This document shows positions 1 to 6,767 of a DNA stretch of 15,666 bases, piece after piece. Origin of the DNA: an uncultured Clostridia bacterium (GTDB lineage: Bacteria > Bacillota > Clostridia > UBA1381). The position numbers and the translations under genes are program-made. The notes under the pieces are model-generated. The model did no database searches, was not told where the DNA came from, and saw only the letters and a list, made by a program, of their open reading frames with translations. The stretch spans positions 1 through 15,666 of the forward strand of contig CAKSUM010000029.1 of the NCBI GenBank assembly GCA_934501535.1. Reading direction: 5' to 3'. Position 1 is the stretch's first letter; the number at the start of each line of letters is the position of its first letter.

Positions 1-60
1 AAAAAACTACTTAGATTATATTATCATTTTGGAGCCAATTTTGAGGTTTACACAAAATGA
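1..60 (+). CDS. Possible 3' end of a truncated gene (partial)
   Basis: Frame 1 is open from the window edge to a TGA at 58-60 and reads as 19 residues ending in FEVYTK. The stop falls inside GTTTACACAAAATGA, a composition reminiscent of IS256-type (Mutator) insertion sequences, in which the transposase often ends within the right terminal inverted repeat. No catalytic motif is visible, and 19 open codons are weak evidence in AT-rich DNA. If real, this would be the C-terminus of a transposase or another gene transcribed towards the converging AraC gene. Confidence is low. Confidence 0.22.
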   Translation, partial: KKLLRLYYHFGANFEVYTK

Positions 61-82
61 GGGATTGCCCCCAAAATCTTGA
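41..82. mobile_element. Possible insertion-sequence end (IS256-like)
   Basis: The stretch GAGGTTTACACAAAATGAGG, followed by a GGGATTGCCCCC tail, resembles the outer end of an IS256-family element read outwards, with a TTTACACAAAAT core and a C-rich tip. An ATTTTGG/CCAAAAT pair also brackets it (27-33 and 71-77). Neither a second end nor a target duplication can be seen, because the putative element lies off the window. The family resemblance is from memory and not from a search. Confidence 0.22.
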
Positions 83-110
83 GTAAAACATCGGATTACA
101 TATTAATATA

Positions 111-848
111 TTATGATCTATGTGACTTTCTGAAATTGCGGGGCGATTGACCAGTTATACTAATAAAAACCCTTCTAAAGTAATTTGTTGAGGAGAACCC
201 CATTTGAGATGTTATTTCCTCAATGGAATAATCCGTATTTACCAGCATGCACTGTGCATATTGGACTGCAATTGCATTTTTATATTTTATCGGGCTGATT
301 CCGGTTGCGGATTTGAAATGTGAAAAAAAACTCGACAAACTCATATTACACATAGACGCAAGATGCAGCATTGAAATATTGCTGTTATAATTCGATTCTA
401 TGTATTTTATTGCAGGTTCAACAGGCAGCGTGACAGGCGGACGAACAAATCTCGGGCACAAATCTGACAGCAATAAATAAAGATATCCTATAGACGCTTT
501 TTGATTGCTTTCATATGTATCATACATTTTGTCAAATATTTCGCGCGGATATTGATGCAGAATGTTAAATTCATAATCAAACTCCGAGGAAAAGAAATCA
601 TAGCTGATAGAGTAAAAACTTATTTCCGGGTTGCCCTCTACAACGGCGTGATGAATTGAATGGTGCGGAAAAAACAAAAGATCGCCGCTTTTTGCATGAA
701 AAACTTTTCCGTTACGAAAAATCTGCATGGAGCCTTTTAAAATGTAGTCAATACAATTATAGCCAAAGTCAATATTTCCGTTCATGTAATAATCCCTGTG
801 ATGATATTTGCTTATTATATACGACGATATAATGTTATTTTTATCCAT
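111..848 (-). CDS. AraC-family transcriptional regulator
   Basis: This 245-residue protein has the usual AraC-family layout and length. An N-terminal cupin-like sensor half (about residues 25-95) contains GDLLFFPHHSIHHAVVEG, the sugar-binding barrel style of this family. A C-terminal double helix-turn-helix (about residues 145-243) holds MLHLASMCNMSLSSFFSHFK and then EEITSQMGFSSTNYFRRVF, ending in GQSPRNFRK, which matches the family signature of two HTH units with the 'GxSPxxFR' tail. The start at 846-848 is preceded by GGAGGG (854-859 on the plus strand) with a 5-base spacer. It is transcribed divergently from the four-gene secreted-protein operon, so it is probably its activator, responding to a saccharide released from the substrate. 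Its own -10 is overlapped by an operator-like arm, suggesting autoregulation. The family call is firm; the ligand is unknown. Confidence 0.93.
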   Translation of the reverse strand: MDKNNIISSYIISKYHHRDYYMNGNIDFGYNCIDYILKGSMQIFRNGKVFHAKSGDLLFFPHHSIHHAVVEGNPEISFYSISYDFFSSEFDYEFNILHQYPREIFDKMYDTYESNQKASIGYLYLLLSDLCPRFVRPPVTLPVEPAIKYIESNYNSNISMLHLASMCNMSLSSFFSHFKSATGISPIKYKNAIAVQYAQCMLVNTDYSIEEITSQMGFSSTNYFRRVFISITGQSPRNFRKSHRS

Positions 849-887
849 TTTTTCCCTCCATAAAAAAATAATGCTCCTATTAAACTT

Positions 888-916
888 ATTTTAGCACAAA
901 AATGATTGTTTTTCAA
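888..916 (-). promoter_or_regulatory. Predicted promoter of the AraC-family gene
   Basis: Read on the minus strand, TTGAAA (911-916) is followed after exactly 17 bases by TAAAAT (888-893), and the -10 is preceded by TG one base upstream, giving an extended -10 (TGCTAAAAT). The start of transcription would be near 881, leaving a leader of about 32 bases before the GGAGGG and the ATG. The -10 is embedded in the left operator-like arm, so a protein bound there would block this promoter. Confidence 0.65.
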
Positions 917-962
917 CGGTATTTTGAGTATTTTTAAAAAAAATTAGATTATTGTGCTAAAA
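889..962. promoter_or_regulatory. Inverted operator-like pair TTTTAGCACAA ... TTGTGCTAAAA
   Basis: The arms 889-899 and 952-962 are perfect 11-base reverse complements. With one mismatch the match extends to 15 bases (889-903 against 948-962). Arm centres are 63 bases apart, close to six turns of B-DNA, so both arms would face the same side of the helix. The left arm covers the -10 of the regulator's promoter. The right arm is centred about 59 bases upstream of the predicted operon start, a typical activator position. These are inferred binding sites for the divergent AraC protein. Confidence 0.55.
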
Positions 963-980
963 ATCTTGTATAATAATATA

Positions 981-1009
981 TTGTTTTTTATATTTTGTTG
1001 GTATATAAT
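981..1009 (+). promoter_or_regulatory. Predicted promoter of the four-gene operon
   Basis: TTGTTT (981-986) and a consensus TATAAT (1004-1009) are separated by 17 bases. Transcription would begin near 1016, giving a leader of about 105 bases. The -35 is weak, which fits activator dependence. A second TATAAT (969-974) lies upstream but has no recognisable -35 at 16-18 bases, so it is the less likely of the two. Confidence 0.55.
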
Positions 1010-1025
1010 TTTTTTAAAGATTACA

Positions 1026-1078
1026 GAATGTTTGGGTGAAAAAACAAAAAAAATTGTGATAAATGCACAAAAACATTC
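1026..1078 (+). promoter_or_regulatory. Possible structured mRNA leader and third operator-like site
   Basis: GAATGTTT (1026-1033) is the exact reverse complement of AAACATTC (1071-1078). Directly inside the 3' arm, TTGTG (1054-1058) pairs with CACAA (1066-1070) around a 7-base loop. The 3' strand is therefore continuous over 13 bases, while the 5' strand has a 20-base A-rich bulge. At DNA level, TTGTGATAAA (1054-1063) matches the upstream operator TTGTGCTAAA at 9 of 10 positions, and GCACAAAAA (1065-1073) repeats the left arm (894-902). It may be an RNA structure, a third protein site, or both. Confidence 0.35.
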
Positions 1079-1121
1079 GAAAGCTAGTTAAAAGAAAATA
1101 TTAAAAAAGGAGCGTGCGGAC

Positions 1122-4100
1122 ATGAAAAAGAATGGAGTTATATCAGGAATGGTTGCCTTTGCAATGGCATTTTCTTTGATTGTTTCTCCGGTTGCGGATG
1201 CAAAAGAAAGTGAGTATGCAACCTCAATCACCAATCTGTTTGAAGGCGGAGATTTTGAGAACGGTATTCCGTCGGGGTTTGATATGGCAACCGGCAGCGT
1301 GAACCTCACCGTTGAAGAAAGTAACGGAAACAAGGTTGGATGCATTACTCTTACAGATAAGGGAGATACGGTGGGCAGACTGCATACAGAAGCTGCTGCA
1401 GGCGATAGAATAGGCGCATATTCTATAAAAGTTGCGGCATTGAATCATAATGGTTTGTCGGCTAAGAATGTTTACGAATGGACGGATCCGCTCAAAGAAA
1501 TAAGTTCCTCAAAGTATCCGACATTTACCGAGGTCAGCGGAATAGCAAGAATAGGGCAGTGGCCGAGCATATTCGGTCAGGAAAACAGTTTTTTGTATCA
1601 ATTCGGAATACCTAACGCAAATTCGGAAATAGGTGCAAAAATATATATTGATGATATTGCATTTTATGATATTACCGATGCAAAAGAAATTATTGTCGAC
1701 GGTGATGCAAATCTAAATGACGCATCATATATAAATATAAATGGTAAGAAGCTTGCAAATCCGGGCGATATGATCGCTTTGGAAACATCAGTGCCGCGTG
1801 CGGTTGTGACGGTTAACGGTCGAAATGTCGAAAACGTCAACGGAAAATATATATTTACCATGCCGGATGTAAACGCGGAAATAAAGGTAAGCGGAGGCGC
1901 AACCTCAATTGTTAATCTGTTTGAAGGCGGAGATTTTGAGAATGGTATTCCGTCAGGGTTTGATATGGCAACCGGCAGCGTGAACCTCACCGTTGAAGAA
2001 AGTAACGGAAACAAGGTTGGATGCATTACTCTTACAGATAAGGGAGATACGGTGGGCAGACTGCATACAGAAGCTGCTGCAGGCGATAGAATAGGCGCAT
2101 ATTCTATAAAAGTTGCGGCATTGAATCATAATGGTTTGTCGGCTAAGAATGTTTACGAATGGACGGATCCGCTCAAAGAAATAAGTTCCTCAAAGTATCC
2201 GACATTTACCGAGGTCAGCGGAATAGCAAGAATAGGGCAGTGGCCGAGCATATTCGGTCAGGAAAACAGTTTTTTGTATCAATTCGGAATACCTAACGCA
2301 AATTCGGAAATAGGTGCAAAAATATATATTGATGATATTGCATTTTATGATATTACCGATGCAAAGGAGATTATTTCCGACAGTGATGTAAAACTAAACG
2401 ACGCATCATATATAAATATAAACGGTAAGAAGCTTGCAAATCCGGGTGATACAATTATATTTGAAACTGTCGTTTCTGATGCTGTTGTAAAAATTAACGG
2501 CGAAGTTATTGAAGGGAACAATGGTGAATACGCATTCACCATGCCGGGGTCAGATGCGGAAATAACTGTAATTGATAATACTTCAGCGCCTGATTTTTTT
2601 GATGATTTCACGGGCTATACAATCGAAAAAGGCGACTGCGTCGGCGTACAAAACAGGTGGAAGTTAGCCGACGGTATAAAAGTTTTAGCCAGAAATGAAT
2701 CCGGTGCGCGATGGATTACGTCCGGTGTATTTAACGGAGCGGCGGGCGATTATCAGAATGGATATGCATATATTGATGCTGAAAATAAAATGCTGAAGAT
2801 CCAAGGCGCATATTCATACGGCTGGTCGGGCGTGAATTTGGACATTCCCGCAATCGATAAAATCAATAGGATAAGATTTACCACGGGAACCGGAAACAGA
2901 GCTGTCGGCGTTGGGCTGTTTTGCAGTAAAAGCGAACAAAATGCACTGATCTTCGGCTCAAAGACCAGCAGTGAGTTTGTACCCAGTATGAACGGTGCTG
3001 CGGAGGGAAAGCCGTTTGTTGCGATGATGGCATATGATAGTGCCTTCGGACTGGGAAAAATGTTTGCTACCGAAGATACGATACGCAATGAATGGGGAAC
3101 AGATGCAGTTAACATTAACTGGGATGTGCAGGTGGTTTACGATCAGGCGGGAGAAGCGACAGCGATTGAATGGGCGGCTAAAGGTCCCAACGGGGAATTA
3201 TCAGAAGGGACAATTACGGACAAGGACGCTCTAAGCTTGGTAAAGAGCAGTAAGTATCCGATTGCGGCATACAGTGTGGGTGATGCATACTCATTTATCA
3301 AAAATGTAAATATATGGTATACTAAAGACCAATCATATGTAGCACCATATTTTTCAGATGACTTCTTGACATACAATAAAGCAGATGGGAGCTCATTTGT
3401 GGCAGATAGCTTTGATGAAGCTTATATGATGTCAAAAGGGAAAAAGGTTATTGCCCAAAATACATCCGGGGCAAAGTGGGTTACCTCCGATGTGTTCGAT
3501 GGTGAAACAAACAATGTGGACGGCGTTGTATCGCACGTGGGCAGAGCTTGTATTAATAACGGAAAACTGTCATTGGCAGGCTATTCAAAGGATTGGTTTA
3601 TGACTGCCGCAGTAAACCTTGAAACCCCGAAAAAAACGGGAAAAGTAACAAAATATAAATTTACGGTTGACAGGGCACCGAGAAGAGTTGAGGCAAGATT
3701 ATTTGTCGGAAATCATGAAATGAACTATATAACTTTTGGTCAGACCGGTGTCGAATCATCGGTTTACGGTCACAGCGGCAGCGGATGGGAACCGGGAGAG
3801 GGAGAAATAATATACAGCCGATTTACACCTTATGTTGCTGTGTCGGCAGGAGATTTTGACGGAAACTCGGTTGAATCAGTCAGAGGAACGAAGAAAGACA
3901 ATATAAAGATGCTGTACAGAGGCGAGGGAACGAAGGGACTTTTTGTTGACTATAATGATGAAGTAATTCCCGGAGCCGAAACATGGTCTGTTTCAGATAC
4001 AAAGATTTACTGGACTGTTGAAATAGATTATGACGAAAACGGTAAAGCGACTGCGATTAACTGGGAGGCAAAAGGTAATGCGGACGGAAGATCAAGCGGT

Positions 4101-6698
4101 GTCATCACTGATGTTGATGCATTAAAGATTGTGGACGCTAACTGGGAATATCCGTTTGCTTTTGCAGCCGGCGGAGACGGTGCATTCGGTGTACTGTCCG
4201 ATGTGGAATTTTGGGCAAGTGACGCTGAGGAAACGCAGTATGAAACAAAAGATTATTCAGAAGCGGATTTTGAAAAATTGTATAAGGAGGCTGACTATGG
4301 CGGTACAAAAGAGCTGTATAAACTGTTAAGCCTGGACTTATCCGATGTAATTAACAATCATGCCGGTGCTGATATAATTGTCAATTCAGAGGCTGTCAGT
4401 AATTATGGTGCATTAATCGGTGCACAGGTGGAGTTTTCTGATGACTATGAATTGTATTATGATGACAACGGCAATTTGAAACCCGATTACATAGCATATG
4501 CGAGCGAAAGAGCACCGATTTCGGCATTTCGTATTGGAGGCGGCTCGTCATTGACGGCAAATTTTTGGAATACAATCAATCATGAACCGTCAGTTTACGT
4601 TTCAATTCCGGATGATATTAATCTTGAAAAGCTTGATACCTCGGAATTGCCGCAACAGAGAATTGAAGAACTGTCAAAATATGTAATCGGCGGACAAGCT
4701 CAGGATACGATGAATATGGGCTTGGCAGAGCTTTTGAAGGCGTTGAATGAAAATAATCCCTCCGCAGAATATACGCTTTGTGTGTCTATGCTGACAACAA
4801 CGCCGCAGGATACACAGAAGATCATTCATTTCATGACCGATACAACAGGAAGCTATGCCGATAAACGATATGAGATGACGGGCGTATACGCCCCGTTCAG
4901 ACTGAGAGCGATTGAGCTTACAAATGAATGTGACGCTGAAACCGCTGCAAGAAAGAGCTGGTATTTGCAGGAGGCTAAAAAACATATATCGGCTATCAGG
5001 GAGATCAGTAATTCGATAAAAATTATAGCATGCGGACCAACAGCTCCGTGGGATTATTCCTATGAAGAAAGCTGGGTTGACGCCTTGATAAACGGCGTAT
5101 CATACAACGGAACAAGCGAAAGCGGTATTGCCGGATTAATCGACGCTATGTCGTACCATCCGTATTATTACGGATACAAAGTTGACGGGTTGTTTGATTA
5201 TGCAGCCAAATACAGAAGAATGTTTGTTGATTCGGGATATGATGTAAAAATAAGCATTACCGAATATGCTGTATGGTGCAAACAGGAAAATAACTACTAC
5301 GATATTCAAAAAACCACAAGCCTGAGAGGCGCATTGACTGATTCGACATTTATCTCAAGGGCTTCACAGCTTGATTTTATTGAGGCTTGCTACAGCCATG
5401 ACTTGGCGCAGGAGGGGGCAATGTGGTCAAGATGGCAATATGAAAACGGAAAATTCGTCAAAAACCCAAGAACCATTGCCTATGATGTACTCGGAGCTAA
5501 TTCCGGTAAAACAATTTTAAAGACGAAGGTGACCGTAAGCAACAATGTTGATGATAAATACGGCAGCGCTCATGATAGATTTTCAGCCTTTGCGACTAAA
5601 GTTGATGACAGCACAATTGCATTAGTCCTTACAAATGCAATGGCATATACCGATGTTGATGTTAATGTCAGTTTGCCGGCAGAATACAGCGGATATTCAC
5701 TGGTCAGCAAGACCGTGTTCACCGCCCCGAATATGTACACCTTTACCGCGGATTCAAGCATGGAAAATTTATCGGTTGTTTCTAAAACGGTATATGAGAA
5801 TGCCGATACGCTCACGGCATGCAATATTCCTAATAAGAGTATTGTTGTTCTGATGTTGTCCGGAGCAAGTGCGCAGTCTGAATTGTCAGAAAAATTCGAT
5901 TATGCGGATAAATCAATAAACTATGCGAGTATAATCGGTGAAGAAACCGACTATACCGAAGCAATACTTGCCTCTAATGCGAATGGCGTTAAGTGGCTCA
6001 GCGATACGTCAAAAGGCGGATATAACAGCGGCAGAGATACTTTCGGCACTATTGAAATTATCGGAGGAAAACTGAAAATTACAAATGATTATGCAGGCTC
6101 GGATGAAACGGCGGTCAACCTCTCTACTGCTGAATACGGCATTGTTGACAATGTCAGCAAATTTACATTTAAAACAAACTTCAACGGTGCGTCGGGAGGC
6201 GTAAGGTTATTTGTTGATGAAAACGGAGTCGCTGCAGTTGATTTAAACAATACTTTATCAGGAATTAACAACGGTGTTGTAGATTGGACAATTGAAATCA
6301 CCGACGGAGAAATCTTTTGGACAGCTGTGGGAGTTGCTGCGTCCAATAGCGGAAAAATTGCAGCAGGTAATTTGAATAATTGGAAATATTTGATACAATG
6401 CTACACTGACGGTGCAAATTCGGGCAGTATTACATTTGATGATATTATCGTTAAATACGGCAATGCAGGAGAAAAAGATGTTGTTTATACGGTGAACGAC
6501 GGAGTTTTAAATGTTACGGTAAACAAAAGCTTGAGTGAGTCGTATAATGTGATAATCAGTCATTATAAAAAAGGCAGACTGATTAAGTCCGAAATAGGTA
6601 CCACTTCCGAAATTCCGCAGGATATTGATTCTACTAAAATTTTTGTGTGGGGTGAAGATATGATAAGCCCGCTCTTGGGTACTACAGTTTTGGAATAA
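1122..6698 (+). CDS. Secreted multimodular clan GH-A glycoside hydrolase (gene B)
   Basis: This 1858-residue exported enzyme probably cleaves a polysaccharide outside the cell. It starts at ATG 1122 behind AAAGGAG with a 9-base spacer. Residues 1-27 are a signal peptide ending in ADA. Residues 33-259 and 260-486 are a tandem duplicated unit: a CBM4/9-like domain (NLFEGGDFENG to IYIDDIAFYDI) plus a small Ig-like repeat (YxFTMPxxxAEI). Two jelly-roll-like modules follow (about 490-740 and 745-1037), then the catalytic region (about 1040-1450). In it, ELTNE gives acid/base candidate E1269 and ITEYAVW gives nucleophile candidate E1381, with RIGGGSS, GPTAPW and HPYYYG as supporting motifs. A beta-sandwich (about 1460-1585), a third jelly-roll-like module (about 1586-1782) and a 70-residue tail with FVWGEDMISPLL complete it. 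The layout is closest to GH51-, GH39- or GH79-type enzymes; the exact family and substrate are unresolved. It has no SLH domain, unlike its neighbours. Confidence 0.85.
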   Translation: MKKNGVISGMVAFAMAFSLIVSPVADAKESEYATSITNLFEGGDFENGIPSGFDMATGSVNLTVEESNGNKVGCITLTDKGDTVGRLHTEAAAGDRIGAYSIKVAALNHNGLSAKNVYEWTDPLKEISSSKYPTFTEVSGIARIGQWPSIFGQENSFLYQFGIPNANSEIGAKIYIDDIAFYDITDAKEIIVDGDANLNDASYININGKKLANPGDMIALETSVPRAVVTVNGRNVENVNGKYIFTMPDVNAEIKVSGGATSIVNLFEGGDFENGIPSGFDMATGSVNLTVEESNGNKVGCITLTDKGDTVGRLHTEAAAGDRIGAYSIKVAALNHNGLSAKNVYEWTDPLKEISSSKYPTFTEVSGIARIGQWPSIFGQENSFLYQFGIPNANSEIGAKIYIDDIAFYDITDAKEIISDSDVKLNDASYININGKKLANPGDTIIFETVVSDAVVKINGEVIEGNNGEYAFTMPGSDAEITVIDNTSAPDFFDDFTGYTIEKGDCVGVQNRWKLADGIKVLARNESGARWITSGVFNGAAGDYQNGYAYIDAENKMLKIQGAYSYGWSGVNLDIPAIDKINRIRFTTGTGNRAVGVGLFCSKSEQNALIFGSKTSSEFVPSMNGAAEGKPFVAMMAYDSAFGLGKMFATEDTIRNEWGTDAVNINWDVQVVYDQAGEATAIEWAAKGPNGELSEGTITDKDALSLVKSSKYPIAAYSVGDAYSFIKNVNIWYTKDQSYVAPYFSDDFLTYNKADGSSFVADSFDEAYMMSKGKKVIAQNTSGAKWVTSDVFDGETNNVDGVVSHVGRACINNGKLSLAGYSKDWFMTAAVNLETPKKTGKVTKYKFTVDRAPRRVEARLFVGNHEMNYITFGQTGVESSVYGHSGSGWEPGEGEIIYSRFTPYVAVSAGDFDGNSVESVRGTKKDNIKMLYRGEGTKGLFVDYNDEVIPGAETWSVSDTKIYWTVEIDYDENGKATAINWEAKGNADGRSSGVITDVDALKIVDANWEYPFAFAAGGDGAFGVLSDVEFWASDAEETQYETKDYSEADFEKLYKEADYGGTKELYKLLSLDLSDVINNHAGADIIVNSEAVSNYGALIGAQVEFSDDYELYYDDNGNLKPDYIAYASERAPISAFRIGGGSSLTANFWNTINHEPSVYVSIPDDINLEKLDTSELPQQRIEELSKYVIGGQAQDTMNMGLAELLKALNENNPSAEYTLCVSMLTTTPQDTQKIIHFMTDTTGSYADKRYEMTGVYAPFRLRAIELTNECDAETAARKSWYLQEAKKHISAIREISNSIKIIACGPTAPWDYSYEESWVDALINGVSYNGTSESGIAGLIDAMSYHPYYYGYKVDGLFDYAAKYRRMFVDSGYDVKISITEYAVWCKQENNYYDIQKTTSLRGALTDSTFISRASQLDFIEACYSHDLAQEGAMWSRWQYENGKFVKNPRTIAYDVLGANSGKTILKTKVTVSNNVDDKYGSAHDRFSAFATKVDDSTIALVLTNAMAYTDVDVNVSLPAEYSGYSLVSKTVFTAPNMYTFTADSSMENLSVVSKTVYENADTLTACNIPNKSIVVLMLSGASAQSELSEKFDYADKSINYASIIGEETDYTEAILASNANGVKWLSDTSKGGYNSGRDTFGTIEIIGGKLKITNDYAGSDETAVNLSTAEYGIVDNVSKFTFKTNFNGASGGVRLFVDENGVAAVDLNNTLSGINNGVVDWTIEITDGEIFWTAVGVAASNSGKIAAGNLNNWKYLIQCYTDGANSGSITFDDIIVKYGNAGEKDVVYTVNDGVLNVTVNKSLSESYNVIISHYKKGRLIKSEIGTTSEIPQDIDSTKIFVWGEDMISPLLGTTVLE
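1218..1898 (+). repeat. Tandem duplication in gene B, copy 1 (681 bases)
   Basis: This in-frame unit of 227 codons encodes one CBM4/9-like domain plus one Ig-like repeat and is followed immediately by a second copy. The stretch 1275-1684 is identical, base for base as far as I can read, to 1956-2365 in copy 2. The last ~210 bases of the unit have diverged to roughly three-quarters identity by eye. Confidence 0.95.
1899..2579 (+). repeat. Tandem duplication in gene B, copy 2 (681 bases)
   Basis: This is the second copy, offset by exactly 681 bases. Its first ~55 bases differ at a few sites, 1956-2365 is identical to copy 1, and the Ig-like part from about 2366 on is clearly diverged, with many amino-acid changes. 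The second copy ends where the first jelly-roll-like module begins (DFFDDF). Confidence 0.95.
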
Positions 6699-6709
6699 AG
6701 TAATATGAG

Positions 6710-6740
6710 CAGGGCAGATAAGCTTGATTTGTCTGCCCTG
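6710..6740 (+). terminator. Intercistronic hairpin between genes B and C
   Basis: CAGGGCAGATAA (6710-6721) and TTGTCTGCCCTG (6729-6740) form a 12-base-pair stem with one wobble pair and a 7-base loop, starting 12 bases after the stop of gene B. The tail TACGTTTGATTTTG is only moderately T-rich, so this may be a leaky terminator that lowers expression of C-D-E relative to B, or a stem protecting the 3' end of a processed B transcript. The ribosome binding site of gene C lies 15 bases downstream. Confidence 0.6.
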
Positions 6741-6767
6741 TACGTTTGATTTTGAAAGGAAACAGAT

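Larger units (their letters stand above)
849..1121. promoter_or_regulatory. Divergent regulatory region between the AraC gene and the operon
   Basis: These 273 non-coding bases are very AT-rich and contain all the control signals visible for the locus: a minus-strand promoter for the regulator, a plus-strand promoter for the operon, two inverted operator-like arms, a third related site, and a leader hairpin just upstream of the first ribosome binding site. Each is listed separately. No tRNA, riboswitch family or small ORF with a ribosome binding site was recognised here. Confidence 0.8.

Noticed and set aside
1054..1070. TTGTGATAAATGCACAA as a CcpA cre or CRP-type site
   Set aside because: It lacks the central CG of cre sites and the full TGTGA-N6-TCACA symmetry. 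It fits better as a third copy of the local operator motif.
1088..2026. Two minus-strand frames (1088-1345 and 1664-2026) beginning with the same ~38 residues
   Set aside because: Both are antisense shadows of the tandem duplication in gene B; the shared start simply mirrors the repeat. Neither has a ribosome binding site.
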